DNA of 64,000 nucleotides from Rhododendron vialii (GCF_030253575.1 NC_080562.1:42509852-42573851); one strand, 5' to 3'. Shown: positions 11,030 to 24,100, counted from the stretch's first letter. Translations and numbers: made by a program. The notes: generated from the letters alone by a model not told the origin.

Positions 11030-12588
11030 AGTTCACATATCGTAACTAAACGATTTTACTCCATGCAATGAGATCAGAGATGGCAACTTGTTCGTTTTCA
11101 TTGCGGTTTAGGCCGGCCACTTGGCTTGCAGTTTTAACCCGTTGACAAAAGAAGGGCCTGTTAAAGCTAGTGTACCTGACTTAGACTATAATGTATACAT
11201 GTTTTACTACTTTGTGTCCGTATAATTTTCTTGAAAACATGAAATTTGAAGTTCTTAATTTTGCAGTTGTGATTCTCTATTGGTGGGGAAATATATCATG
11301 TTCTTTTTTCTATCGGCGGGAAATATATCATGTTCATGATGTGCGTGAGGATTGTGCCATTTGGCTGGCTCTTAATGTTTACTCTTCCAGGAGGTAAGGA
11401 GAAGTCAGTACCGGAGCTAAAAGATGGAGGGAGTGGACTTTCACCTCGTGGTGATGGTGATGGAGGCGGTGGAGGTGGTGGGGGTGGTGGCTGGTCTGGA
11501 TGGGTTCTTTTTTGAGTTTCTAGCCTTCCTAGGCCTTCTCAAAAGATCAGGGCAGCAAGGGACCTTACCGGGAAGACAATGGTGAAGATGAGAAAATGAT
11601 TGGCATACTATCTAAATCTGAATTTTTTTTTTCTATCAATATTAGCCATAAATATTCTTTGTTCTGTAGTAGTATTATACAATCGCAAATGATTTTTAAT
11701 AAGAGTACGATCCGTACCATTGATCTTCTAAATGGGCGAGGCGTCAACACAAGCTAGCTCATCACACGAGGGCTCACGTGAGAGGATCCGAAATCGTGTA
11801 GTGAAGGTTTCTGATGGTTTATTACATTGGGAACAAAGTAATTAATTGAAATGGAGAAAGATGAGTTCTACCAAAATGCAGGTGGTTTAAAATCCCCTTT
11901 ACCAAACACAGGCGGTTTTCAACTTATTTTCCAAAACCGACTGGATTCGCGATGCAACATGATTTATGGTTTTAATAAAGTGTTTTAAAAAACAGGGCGT
12001 TTTTGAAGCACTAGTAGATGAATGGGTGCTAGTTTTGCTTTACTAGCTAGTGCTCCATTAAATTATTTAGATTTTTTAAAGTATATATTTTAGTGATTTT
12101 ATGTCTCGTTCAATAAAATTATGGTACTCGATCGGAGGCTCAGACTCATTTCACGCATTATAGAAGCGCCGAGACCTCGTCGTATTAGGGCCTCCACACT
12201 ACAAATCCACACGGAGTCAACGAGTAAGTGTACGGATCCATGTGAATATACAATATATTGAAGAGCTTTGAGACATGGCCACGTGATGCCCACTAGCATT
12301 TAATTACTCAAGTGCTGGAGACACTATCTACCGGAGTATGAGTTGTGTATTATTACCTCATTCACTAAATGCATATTTGTAAGGAGTAATTATTAACTCA
12401 ATAAAGAATGGGTTACAGACTGTTCATTGCAGTAGTGTCATGTCATACATTAATTAGCATCTTTAGCGTTATTTATGACCAATTATAACCACCTGTAAAT
12501 TTCAGATTTTTCATGTTTTCACTTCTGCATTCCCTTCAATCTCCTTTATTCGTTTCGAGGTCTCAAAATTTATGGGTACGGTCTTTAA
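11030..12588. other. gene-free spacer
   Basis: I see only short, motif-free open frames. One at 11330-11515 ends in a Gly run encoded by a GGT/GGC repeat near 11450-11490. I support no gene here. Confidence 0.4.
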
Positions 12589-13035
12589 GAGCATCCGCAA
12601 TGGGGATAATCAAAATCAATAATCAAAATGTGTCACGTCAGCATTTAATTATCCATTTAGTTCATAATCAAACTTAATAAACTTTACCTCCACATTGGTT
12701 ATTTTTGCATCCCTATAAAAAAAAATCCTACAATACGCAATGCACATATGTCCAATTACAAACGAGTTCTAATCACGCACCCGACCACACCAAATTATTC
12801 TTCTCAATGAGACGATTCTAACGTATGGTGTTTTTTAGTTTTGAATTTGGTTATTGGGTTTGATTATTGAGTTTTGGTTATTGGTAAAAGTTGTTAAGTT
12901 TGGTTATGGAATAGGTGGAATTTGGTTATTTGCTAAAAGACTTGTAACTTTGCTTATTACAATGTAAGGTATTTTTTTAGCATTGTTATTAAATTTGCTT
13001 ATCTATACCAATTTGCTATTACAATGTGGATGCTC
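12589..13035. mobile_element. Tourist-like (PIF/Harbinger) MITE
   Basis: The ends are GAGCATCCGCAATG and, inverted, GAGCATCCACATTG. Both sides carry TAA (12586-12588 and 13036-13038), the 3-bp target duplication of PIF/Harbinger elements. The 447-bp body is AT-rich with repeated TTGGTTATT words and does not code. Confidence 0.7.
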
Positions 13036-13194
13036 TAATAAATTTTCTATATCTATCTCTATTTACTCATTACTCTAAAAAAATCTTTCTCAAAATCCAA
13101 ATCGAACATGAAGTTATTCCATTTTCAACGACATTTCTTCTCTGTCACAATACTCTCCCGCTCCCTGGCAACCCTTTTTTTTATTGATGACCGT

Positions 13195-13375
13195 ATGTAT
13201 GAGTCAACTTACGAGCACATCGATTAATTTTGGAACCTAAATTTAGTGACCGGAAAATCCTCTAGTGGCCCAAAGATTTAAGAATGTTTGGCCTCCGTGG
13301 AATTCGAACATGCGACCTTATGAAGTATAAACACATATTTACTTTCTCATGCTCACTTGACCAAAGCCTTAGAGT
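13195..13375 (-). mobile_element. SINE, minus strand
   Basis: On the minus strand a B-box-like CATGTTCGAATTCCA is followed by GGAGGCCAAACATT, GGCCACTAGAGGATT and TTAATCGATGTGCTCGTAAG. The same order of blocks occurs in the plus-strand copy at 48.69-48.84 kb, so both belong to one family. Confidence 0.55.
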
Positions 13376-13399
13376 TCACGCAACTCCTGTTCCCCCTCT

Positions 13400-14800
13400 A
13401 AAGTATAATTTTTGGCCAACTAACACATTCTTTTGACAAAAAAAGAAAGAAAGAAAAAACTTACATTTTTAAGATGGCACAAATGGAAAATATAGGTAGA
13501 ATAGAGGATTGATATCCGTTTTTTATCTTATTTTTTGTTTCGCCGTATCCAACCAAAATTGAGGGATGGGAGGTAATCGAGCATACTTTAATCAAAGAGG
13601 AAAAAATAAGAGAATAATCCGTCGATTTATAGTTGATTAGAGCACTAAATTGATGGCTAAGTCAATATATTTGCAGGATTCAATTTTACGGGAATATAAG
13701 AGAATTAATCTTGATTTTTCTGAGATATCGTCACGTAGTGTCTTGTCCTTTCCATCACCTCACGTTAATTGGGTTTGTCAATATGTGGTGAAGGAAAAGC
13801 TTGAGGTACCATCACATGGTGATCGAGGCCTCTCTACCACCACACATTAAAATGGGTCAACCAATGTTTGGTGCCTAACTTACCATATCAATGCACAATG
13901 CCACGATGTATGAACCCCACCTCCACATTGAATACGGTCCTAAGATGTCTTGTATGGATTCTGATATATGGTGTTGGAGAGCCCTAGGTGCCACGTAATT
14001 TTTTCATAAAGGCCCTAAGTAATTATTCTCAAATAGAATAAATATGTGGATCCTCATCAATGTGTAAAAAACACCCGAACCACAACATGGTAGTTTCCCA
14101 ACATTGAGAAAAGAAGAAAACATCCGACACGGGGTACCCCAATTTTCTTCACCACTGCACATTAATGTGATCCAAAGACGAAGCATACAAACCCCACATC
14201 AACGTGGACTGTTAAAAAGGTCTAAACACCACGAAACAGTGCCGGTTGGACTATTAATAATTACACCCCAAAAACAGAGTAGGATTAAAATGGAGTACGT
14301 GGAGTAACTTGTAAAAAGAACAAATTATTGGGTTTTCTACGTAATTGTGGCAAAGATATACGGAGTACTTGTTTGTACCCATAAATTTATTCACAATCAG
14401 AACCAGCCGGAAATCATAAATCGACAGGTACCTCTCTCTCTCTCTTCTGCTTTCATCTCTCTGTTTGTTAATTTTCGGTATAAATGGGTAATTTAGATGA
14501 TTGACACAATACGTTTGGGGCCTAGCAAATAAAGCACACCTTCAGGAGTAAGGGGTTGTCCGATCCACACCAGGAGTTATTCCATTCAACCCAGATGTAA
14601 GTGGGTATTACACGTTTAGGGGGACCTTTTTTTGAAATTTTTTTGAGGGTCTGAAGCTTTGGATTCCTAGGCTTCTCCCCAAGCCCGGCCCTGATTTTTG
14701 GGCATGAGGAGATTGAGCTCAATTTTTGGGTACTAGATTCAATTTCAGCAGGAGGTGATGGATCATACAGCTGAACCGTAGTAATTGGGAGAAAGGGTTA
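13400..14800. other. spacer upstream of CBL, possible CBL promoter at its right end
   Basis: No supported coding exon is found. A CT repeat at 14433-14450 directly follows AAATCGACAG and a GTACCT donor (exon end at 14427), which could be the first noncoding exon of the CBL gene downstream. This rests on splice signals only. Confidence 0.35.
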
Positions 14801-14814
14801 TTTTCTTTTATAAC

Positions 14815-15030
14815 TCAGGTGTCCTGGCTAGCTTACGTGCACCTCGACTAATATGGGGGTCAATCCCACCGTTCACTTGTGGGGAGCGCAATTAAAGCCG
14901 GAGAAAAGCTCCGTATGGACGGCCCCAAAGGAGTTGATAGCACTTGAGAGGTTTTAAATTTGAGACTTTAGGTTGGAGCAAACCCCCAAGTCCCAAGCCT
15001 TCACCACTAGGCCGACACTTTGGGGTTGGG
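14815..15030 (-). mobile_element. tRNA-derived SINE, minus strand
   Basis: On the minus strand it begins with the A-box-like TCGGCCTAGTGGTGAAGG and has GGGACTTGGGGGTTTGCTCC. It ends with TTAGTCGAGGTGCACGTAAG and CTAGCCAGGACACCTGAG before an AT-rich tail. It is one of the best-preserved SINE copies in the window. Confidence 0.65.
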
Positions 15031-15770
15031 AGAAAGGGTTATTGAGTAGAGTTGTGCATGCAAATTTTAGAATTGCCTACTTGATTTTGCTGTTTGGATA
15101 GTCACTTTTGTGCTGCCGGCCGTGTTTGAATGTACAGATCTTGAGTTATGTAGCGCAAACCTAACCCTTTGTGTGGAACATAGGGAAACTGCAGTGTTCT
15201 AAAAGTTGGTCGACTGGTCCCTGCCTAGGCACTAGGCGGCCTGAATGGTCGGCGCTTGGGCGCTATGTGCCCCCCCTTTTCCGCCTGACTAGCGCCTAAC
15301 GATTTTTTAGATCACTGGGAAAGGAAGGAAATTTCACAAAATTTCCATTTTCTTGTTTTGTTTGAGAGATAGAGTACTAAGCACAGTAAAATTTCCCCCC
15401 TATTTTCCTCACATTTTGCTTCTTAATTATTTTCTCTTCGCTGCCGTTTGTTATTGAGAAGTTGTGTGTGTTTGTATCCTGGGACCCTTTCTTTTAAATA
15501 ATAGTTGTATTTAGAAGTATGTTATTTGCCTATTGTGCTATACCAAGAAGTAAGAAACTGATCAAAGATTCAAAATTTGTTGACATTCACTTTATGGGGA
15601 AATTTTTGATTCCGTTTTTACAGTCTTTTGCTATAGCTGCAACTTGCGACTCCTCTTGGGCTTTTTAAGATCTCATTTGTAAATGTATGGATAGAGATGT
15701 GTGTATGATATAATCAGGTTATAATGGACATTCTTATTTCCCTACTGAATATGGATATTGGAAACTGCAG

Positions 15771-15940
15771 CAATCTCCACAATCCTTTGCAATTGGGTTG
15801 CAGTAACAGACACAGGAAATGGTCAAAAGGTTAGGTTCATTCTCCGCTAGGGGTCTTCTTTTTGCATGCACTACCTAAAGAAAAGGTTTTGACTCTTTGT
15901 TTTGAACAGGCATGGAAAGTTTTGATGTGCAAGATTTACC
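15771..15940 (+). other. 5' untranslated exons of CBL with two overlapping upstream ORFs
   Basis: A likely noncoding exon lies at 15771-15829 (acceptor GCAG, donor GTTAGG). The next exon starts at 15910 after GAACAG. Between that acceptor and the CBL start lie two ATGs, at 15912 (14 codons, stop 15954-15956) and 15925 (13 codons, stop 15964-15966). Both are out of frame with CBL and both overlap its start at 15941. Confidence 0.55.
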
Positions 15941-18797
15941 ATGTTGCAGTGCTTAGACGGGGTTAAGCATTTGTGTGCTCCCCTACTTGGCTGCTGTGAT
16001 ATTGATTTGTACGGACAATCCAGAGACCTTGAAGATCCTGAAGTTCTTGCAAGGGCGACAGTGTGTATGCCACTGGCCCTTACGGTTTTGATTTCGTATT
16101 AATTTGTATTTTTGACGTGTGAAGTATTTTGAGATTGTATATTGTCTGAGTTTACCTATCAAGTGCGGTCTTGAGCACTTGTAGAACTTTGGAGACGTGG
16201 AGAAGTGACGGTGTAAAAGAGCTTTTATTCTGATTAACTAGCTCTATGATATGCAGATTAGTTGTGTAATTTTGTTTCTATTTTCTCCTTTTGTTTGCTG
16301 TAATTTAAAAGCAACTTAACCATTCTACTGAGAATTCTGATTTGCTATTTGAATGCAGTTAGTGTTAGTGAAATAGAGGCACTTTATGAGCTATTTAAGA
16401 AGATTAGCAGTGCAGTGATTGATGACGGGTTGATCAACAAGGTTCATATTTCGTTATACTTGTCAAAAAAAAAAAAATCGTTATTACTGTTTGTTGTCTT
16501 TACATGGCCAGATGATATGCAAGTACTATGCCTGAATTCCTGCTATTACTCATGTTCTCTCTATGGAGATGCCTTTTTACCTCACAGTTTTATTGTACTG
16601 TGTTGAATGCTACAATTCGTTATTGCAGGAAGAGTTTCAATTGGCATTATTTAAGACCAACAAAAAGGAGAGCTTGTTTGCAGATCGGGTATTTAATCTT
16701 AAACTACTACACTAGTTGATCTTGCTAAAATTCGCTGTAACTGGACGATCTTCATAAACTAGTTTTAACTCTTTAACCATGAGCTTGTTACAATTGTCTA
16801 GATCTCCATGCAATTTCCACTCACACACATGTATCCGGTGATGGAAAGGATCCACATAGGTACACTTAGGTACAACCATGTGTGAATGTACCTGTTCTTG
16901 TCTGTTTTAAGAGCTGCAGATTGGGGACTTAAGAAATACTTGTATAACGTAATATCTTATTGTAGACATCTCACATTAAATGTGCTAAATTTTCGCAGAC
17001 TAATCTGTTTCCTATTTTTTACGAATTGCAGGTATTTGACTTGTTTGACACAAAACATAACGGCATCCTAGGCTTTGAAGAGTTTGCTCGTGCACTCTCT
17101 GTGTTCCATCCAAATGCCCCTATTGATGATAAGATTGAGTGTATGAAGCACTACTATGTTGTTATTTTTGCTATCTATTCACCTTTATCCCTACTGTACA
17201 TTTCATTTCACCGATACTCTTGCAGTTTCTTTTCAATTGTACGATCTGAAGCAGCAAGGTTTCATTGAGAGGCAAGAGGTAACTATTTGTTTTAGCATGA
17301 CCCCCTTTGAATACTGACCAGTTTAACTGGGAGTTTCCTTTTCCTTGTTATGTTGTTTTGTAGTGCAGGGGTTTCATTTTGTATTTCACATATCTGGGAT
17401 TTAACCTATGAAAGCAATATTTTATTCCTACCTCACGGGTAGAAACTCCGTTGTGTGCTACTTTGTGTGGTTAAGTACATTGAAAGATAAACATACAACT
17501 GAGAATAAACAATGACAGTCGTAAAGTGACGTTTTGGTGTGACTACAACTTGTCATCGTCCCTTGAGACTCCCTTCTACGATAGTTTTGACAGTCGTAAA
17601 GTGACGTTTTGCAATTGCCTTTGAAACTATTTGAAAGGGACATACCATCTGAAACTATTTTTAAGGCTTCCATTGTATGAGTGTCATAAGGGTAAAGCTC
17701 ATGTGCACGCCAAAAAATTAGTTTGGAAAACCCACATCCTTCTTTGTTTATCGTAACTAAACTTTCAAACTGCTATTCTTGTAGCATGCTATGATCAAAT
17801 ATTAGGTTTAGACGCTAAGTTTCATGTTTTCAGCTCGTTCCTCTTAGTTTTAAGACACCAATAAGCAGTTCACATCATGATAGTGTAGTTTAAGTTATCT
17901 TGTCGTTTATTCCGGACTTGGAGGTTTCTAATTGACTTCTGCATGCAATGCAGGTGAAGCAAATGGTAGTGGCAACTCTTGCTGAATCGGGAATGAACCT
18001 TTCAGATGATGTTATAGAGAGTATCATTGACAAGGTGCTCCCCTTATCCGTATGCATGCTTCTTACTTCGTTTGTTGGAGGAATTGTGGAAAAAATTGTC
18101 TATGATATATTTTGGGGCAATGTTTCAGACCTTTGAGGAAGCTGATACGAAACATGATGGGAAGATTGACAAGGAAGAGTGGAGAAGTCTTGTTTTGCGA
18201 CATCCATCCCTTTTGAAGAATATGACCCTCCAATACCTCAAGTAAGCTTCTTCTTCTTTTTTTCTCTTCTCCCAATTCTTTGTAGTTGGGGTGGGGTAGC
18301 ACAGAAGGTGGATTACATATTTCGTACACATTAGTCTACTAATTGGTTGGATAATGTCAAAGCCCCAAATTAGTTTTCGTATTTTATTATAGCTGCTGAA
18401 GTACTCTTTGAAAACTAGTCTGGTTCTTCATGCTCTTCTTGAAACATGAGAACATTCCATCGCGTTTGCATCAGTATACTGGGATGCATCATGCTTGCTA
18501 CTTATATGGGGATCTGTTACTTGAGTTTATGAAATACTCTCTCTCTCTGATGGGTGTAGACCAAATGTATTTGGTCCTTGTATGTCTCCTATTTTTTTCT
18601 CCTGTATAGGTTGAATCTATGATTTGTTGTGTAGCTCATTACTGACTAGGAAGATATGTGATGGAATACAGTTACTACCTGTCATCATTATTAAGTTAAT
18701 GTCCTAAAATGCTGACATTTTTCTGATTTTCCTGAACAGGGACATCACCACTACATTCCCGAGCTTCGTATTTCATTCCCGGGTTGAAGATACCTGA
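15941..18797 (+). CDS. CBL3: calcineurin B-like calcium sensor, CBL2/CBL3 type
   Basis: Eight exons (15941-16064, 16359-16441, 16629-16688, 17032-17140, 17226-17278, 17954-18034, 18129-18241, 18740-18797) join to 226 residues, the length of Arabidopsis CBL2 and CBL3. Four EF-hand regions are present, including [32 protein letters not shown] and [14 protein letters not shown]. The C-terminus has the FPSF motif whose Ser is a CIPK phosphorylation site in this family. Cysteines 4, 12, 18 and 19 in the N-terminus correspond to the S-acylation region that anchors CBL2/3 to the vacuole membrane; there is no Gly2 for myristoylation. Known role: bind calcium, recruit CIPK kinases to the tonoplast and tune ion transport. 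Residue 2 is Leu where Arabidopsis has Ser. CBL2 and CBL3 cannot be told apart with certainty. The last exon's tail is duplicated downstream. Confidence 0.95.
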
Positions 18798-19005
18798 TTC
18801 CAAATCAGAATTTGGGGTTCTACTTGTTTTTAGAGGTCCCTTGTTGTGCGTGTTTATTGCCAATGGCGGTGTCCATTTTTGCCCGAGCTTCGTATTTCAT
18901 ACCCGGATTGAAGATACCTGATTCCAATCGGAATTCAGCATTCTACTTGCTTTGAGAGGTCGCTGGTTGTGCGTGTTTATTACCAATGGTGGTGTCCGTT
19001 TTTTG
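18758..19005 (+). repeat. 124-bp tandem duplication of the CBL stop-codon region
   Basis: Unit 1 (18758-18881) covers the last 40 coding bases, the stop and the start of the 3'UTR. Unit 2 (18882-19005) repeats it with scattered differences, starting CCCGAGCTTCGTATTTCAT and ending TGGTGTCCGTTTTTTG. Unit 2 therefore carries a second copy of the coding tail and of its TGA inside the 3'UTR. Confidence 0.8.
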
Positions 19006-20378
19006 ACCAAATTTGCTTCTTGTGTATGTTTGAGTTTTGTGGGAAATTTGCATTTCAATTTTTGTGAGTGTTATTTTTTTTTTTCAACTGACTGCGCAAA
19101 TAGTTTCTTTCTTTGTTCATTTCATTCAAGAATGTAATGTACTATTTCAAGAATTTGAGCAATCATCTCTAGGCGAGGCAGCCCTTTCTTACATGATCTT
19201 GTGTGCATTTTACAACACTTCATAGTGTAGCTTCAATACATACATTCGATAATTACAATATCCATACCACTAAAATATGTTAATAATATCTTCAAAATGA
19301 GAAAAGTATTAAGGAGAAATTCAGGAAAAGAAACGAATGCAGATATTAAAAGTCTCAGGTGATATAACAAAGGATTTCCTCTAGTCCTTGGATATCAGTT
19401 GGGCGAACCTTTTTTTTAATTTTTTTTTTACAGCTTGATAAACTTTTAAACCAAATTTCAACAAGTTGTCACTTGCCTCGTTGGACTTATAATGTTTAAG
19501 CTCACGATCGGCTCAATTAAAACTAGTTTAACGTTACCGAAAACTTGCCCAATCAACAAACCACAGCTTAAACATATTCTAGAAAACTCATTAAATTTAC
19601 AAATGAAGAATGGACAATGCAACTCTTTCAACTCTATCACACCCGTAATATAGTTTCTGGCATGTATTATCATTTCATAAAAATAAGTTAGAAATATATA
19701 GATATATCCATTTCTTATCAAACTGGATCCCTTTTTTTATTTGTGTAACCTTCAGCCAGTCCTACGCCCGTCGAGTTAGTGTTTTTCCAGTGCGCAAAAG
19801 AAGGATCGGGATAACCAACCAGGATTGCAAAAGAAGGATCGGGATAACCAACCAGGATTGCCTGTCTTCAGATTGAAGTTCGTGGGGTGACCTCAGAAAA
19901 CTCGCACCAAACGCACGCACAAAACTCGTTCAACTCTTTCAAACCTCTAATTATGCTGGTTTAGAACCGTGCACAGACGCTTAATTTAGAGGGAGACGCA
20001 ATCTGATAAAGCTGCCGGAAGTTCAACAGCAAGGGATCTAATGTCCCATACTGATCTTATCCTCGCCACTTCCCAGAATCATAGAATATAATACATTATC
20101 CACACGAACACATAGAGAACTTGGGGAAGTGCCCTTTCACAAAGGCTTCAAATTCACTGCATTTTGTCCACAAGATTGAACTAAGAAAGTCTGACTAGAA
20201 TAAGAAATTATACCCTACATTCAGCAAAAATTAACTACCATAAACAAAAAACAGCATTCAGTTCTGTTATATAATTCCATCCAGCAGAGCATCAAAAACT
20301 AGAGTAGCGTTTTACTAAAAACCAGACACAATTACTTAGGGTAACACTAATCCAAAATCCGAATACGGGCAGGAGGTT
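19006..20378. other. CBL/HSP90 convergent intergenic region
   Basis: The two genes point toward each other, so this holds both 3'UTRs. A 33-bp exact tandem duplication (units at 19794 and 19827, starting GCAAAAGAAGGATCGG) is the only structure I see. No gene is supported. Confidence 0.5.
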
Positions 20379-23300
20379 TTAATCAACCTCTTCCATCTTG
20401 CTGCCCTCAGCGTCAGCATCAGTCTCCTCAAGCGGTGGCATGTCCACATCAGCCTCGGCAGCATCATCATCATCAATACTCAGACCCAGCTTCAACATCC
20501 TGTGAATCCGGTTGCCGAAAGTGTTGGGCTCGTCAAGGCTGAAGCCCGAGGTGAGCAAAGCGGTCTCAAAAAGCAACAGAACCAAATCCTTCACAGACTT
20601 GTCGTTCTTGTCAGCATCTGCCCTCTTCCTCAGCTCCTCCATGATGGGATTCTCTGGGTTGATCTCCATAGTCTTCTTGCTTGACATGTAGCCTGCCATG
20701 CTAGAGTCCCTCAATGCCTGTGCCTTCATTATCCTCTCCATGTTAGCAGTCCACCCGTACTCTCCAGTCACTAAACAGCAAGGAGAGTCCACCACGCGAT
20801 CGGAAACAACCACCTTCTCAACTTTATCGCCCAAGACATCCTTGATCACCTTGCAAAGACCATCAAACTTCGCCTTGAGCTCTTCCTGCTTCTTCTTCTC
20901 ATCTTCGCTCTCCTCCAGTTTCAAACCTTCTTTGGTTGCAGAAACAAGCTTTTTCCCCTCAAACTCCTTCAACTGTCCCACTGCATACTCGTCAATGGCA
21001 TCAACCATGTAAAGGACCTCATAGCCCTTCTTCTTCAGCTTCTCAAGGAACGGAGAGTTCTCAACTGCCTTTTTGCTCTCACCAGTGATGTAGTAAATCT
21101 CACTCTGGCCCTCCTTCATCCTAGTAACATAGTCCTTCAAGCTAGTCATCTCGTCGCCACTCTTGGTGGAGTGGTACCGAAGGAGTTCAGCAATCTTGGT
21201 CTTGTTTGTAGAATCCTCATGAATGCCGAGCTTGAGGTTCTTGGAGAAGGCCTCATAGAACTTGTTGTAGTCTTCCTTGTTCTCAGCTATCTCAAAAAAC
21301 ATCTCGATGCATTTCTTAACAAGATTCTTGCGAATGACCTTAAGGATTTTGTTCTGCTGCAACGTTTCTCTGGAGATGTTGAGAGGAAGGTCCTCGGAAT
21401 CCACAATACCCTTCACAAAGCTTAGGTACTCTGGGATCAACTCCTCACAGTTGTCCATGATGAAGACTCGGCGCACATAGAGCTTGATGTTGTTGGGTTT
21501 CTTCCTTGTGTCAAAGAGATCGAAAGGTGCCCTTTTAGGAATAAAGAGGACAGCCTTGAACTCTAGCTGGCCCTCAACTGAGAAGTGTTTCACAGCCAAG
21601 TGCTCTTCCCAGTCGTTTGTGAGGCTCTTGTAGAAAGCAGCATACTCTTCCTTGGTGATCTCCTCTGGCTTCCTCATCCAGATGGGCTTCTGCTTATTCA
21701 TCTGAGACCACTCATGGGACACCTCCTTGATCTTCTTCTTTTTCTTCTCCTCCTTCTCCTTCTCTTCATCAACATCCTCTACCTTTCCTTCCTCATCCTT
21801 CTTCTCTTCCTCATCCTCGTCATCAGAAATTTCCTTCTCCGTAGTCTTCTCAATCCAGAGAGAGATGGGGTAACTGATGAACTCGGAATGCTTCTTGACC
21901 AGATCCTTGAGTCGGCGTTCCTCGAGGTACTCAAGCTGGTCTTCTTTAAGGTAAAGGGTAATCTTCGTACCCCTGCCAAGACTCTCACCAGAGGTGTCTC
22001 GGGTGATGGTGAAAGACCCACCAGCTTGGGACTCCCATACGTACTGCTCGTCATCATTATGCTTTGAGGTCACAATGACCTTCTCAGCAACCAAGTAAGC
22101 TGAGTAAAATCCAACACCAAACTGCCCAATCATGCTGACATCAGCACCCGCAGCGAGAGCTTCCATGAACTCTTTTGTGCCCGACCTAGCAATGGTACCA
22201 AGATTGTTCACCAAATCTGCAAGTCAATGAATTACACGTGTTAGTACATGATGTGGTGTTACAAAGACAATGCAATGGAACACATGATGTGTTACTACAT
22301 ACCAGCCTTTGTCATGCCGATTCCGCTATCGATGATTGTCAATGTGTTGCTGGCTTTGTCAGGAATAATGTGGATGAAGAGCTCTGGTTGTGCATCCAGC
22401 TTGCTCTTGTCGGTCAAGCTCTCGAAACGAATTTTGTCCAGAGCCTAAATAATTCCCAAGGTCACAAGCACAAACGGAATTATTAGTAAACAGATCCATA
22501 AAACCCAACACATGATTCTCTTTGTACAGTATAAGGAAAAAATACATTATAGCACTAAAATTGAACATAAAGGAGAATAGGATGACAGCGCACAGTTATT
22601 CCTCATTATACAACTTGGTCAAACCACAACTTGTGAAGTAACCCGATATGCTTGATCGACATAACTCTAGGACAACAATATAATTCCTCAAGCAAATCCC
22701 CACAATACAAGAAGGTAACAGGTAGTTTGGTAAATCAAAATTCCATCCATATGACACCGTTGGCATTCACATCCATCCATGTGATAGGAACGAGCATAGC
22801 AAGCCTTCTGATCTAAATCACATCAAAAACTGTGGACAATGGGGGAAGGGGGTTGAGTCATGCTAAAGTCATCCGCTGTTTGTTTCGTAAACATATCATC
22901 TGTTGCTTAACGTAGCCAAGCATAAACTCGAGATCACCTGAAGTATTACTATATGTTGAAATTTCCTAGTCCCTTAGAAAGAATTCATTAGCTCTTTTTC
23001 TCCCAATTTATAGCCAAAACAAATAAATTGTTGTGATTTTCAATAAACATGATCTGTTTAGTAATAACCAAATGAGATCCACAACGTAAAATCAAAATTC
23101 AATCTATGTGTCACCGTTGGCATTCACATATATCCGTATGATAGGAAAATGCATAACAAAAATGGACATGAGCCTTCTGATCTAAATCACAACAAAAACT
23201 GAGAACAAAGGGGGGCAAAAAGTCATGCTAAAGTCATCAGCTGTTTGTTTCTTAAATAGCCAGACAAAAACACAACGACAATATCACCTATTGCTTATTT

Positions 23301-23979
23301 TAGCACAAACTCATTACCTCCAGAAGTACTATTATATGTTGATAATTTCCTAGCCCCTTTGAAAGACTTCCTCAGCTGTTTCACTCATTGCAATCTTAAA
23401 TTATCTTAAAGTATCAGTTTAGTAATAACCAAATGAAATCCACAACGTAAAAGCACCGGAACTTTTAGGATCTAGATGCCACCAACAAAATTGTAAGGCT
23501 AGTAAGTACACTGTCTGTTCCGCAAATTAGTTAATCAAAAAGAGAATAAGTACACTGTCTGTTCCGTAAGAACTAACGATCCTTGCTTTCACGATTATGT
23601 AATAAGTACGCACAAACACGTGCGAACACATTGTAGAAAATTCCTACTTGGAACGAAAAAAACGAACAAAGCTAATTAATCATCATCGTACTCATAACAG
23701 TCCCAGGAATCTAATCTATCTAAATAATGAAAAAACGTACGTTAACAAACGACAAAATTAGCAGTACGTCACAGATCTAGCGTCTCATAAACCAAATTCC
23801 TCATACAAACAGAAGCAAACGCATAATCAGAAAACGCAAAAGAGACGACTACTCACATCGGAAGAGTTGCTGATGAGTTCACGGAGAAAGATCTCCTTGT
23901 TGCTGTAGAAGGTGTTGATGATGAGACTCAACAGCTGGTTGATCTCCGCCTGGAACGCAAACGTCTCCGTATCCGCCAT
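20379..23979 (-). CDS. HSP90: cytosolic HSP90 chaperone
   Basis: Three minus-strand exons, 23979-23857, 22444-22303 and 22216-20379, join to 700 residues, as in Arabidopsis HSP90.1-90.4. The protein starts [19 protein letters not shown]. The ATP-binding domain shows [36 protein letters not shown] and [14 protein letters not shown]. An acidic, Lys-rich linker lies near residues 215-250. The middle domain has the NISRETLQQ region. The C-terminus is MEEVD, the docking site for TPR co-chaperones and the mark of the cytosolic form. It folds kinases, receptors and immune NLR proteins. Intron 1 (1.4 kb) contains an internal duplication. A TATA box and a heat-shock element lie upstream. In Arabidopsis the HSP90s next to CBL2 are At5g56000, At5g56010 and At5g56030. 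Confidence 0.97.
22715..23455. repeat. tandem duplication inside HSP90 intron 1, about 360 bp
   Basis: Two collinear copies (about 22720-23090 and 23091-23455) share CACCGTTGGCATTCACAT, GCCTTCTGATCTAAATCACA, AGTCATGCTAAAGTCATC and AGTAATAACCAAATGA. They differ by substitutions and small insertions, so the event is not recent. It adds length to the intron without disturbing its splice sites. Confidence 0.75.
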
Positions 23980-24100
23980 TCTCTCTCTCTTCTCCGGGAA
24001 TCGGGTTTTAGAAATCTAGAAACAAGACGAGGCAGTGACGAATTTTAGGGTTTTGAGTGTGGGGAAAGCAAGAGGCGAGATTGTGGAAGAGGAAGAGGGA

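Noticed and set aside
11330-11515. Gly-rich protein gene
   Set aside because: The Gly run comes from a GGT/GGC repeat; no signal peptide or complete frame.
21585-22067. 160-codon plus-strand frame opposite HSP90
   Set aside because: Antisense shadow of the Lys/Glu-rich HSP90 linker.
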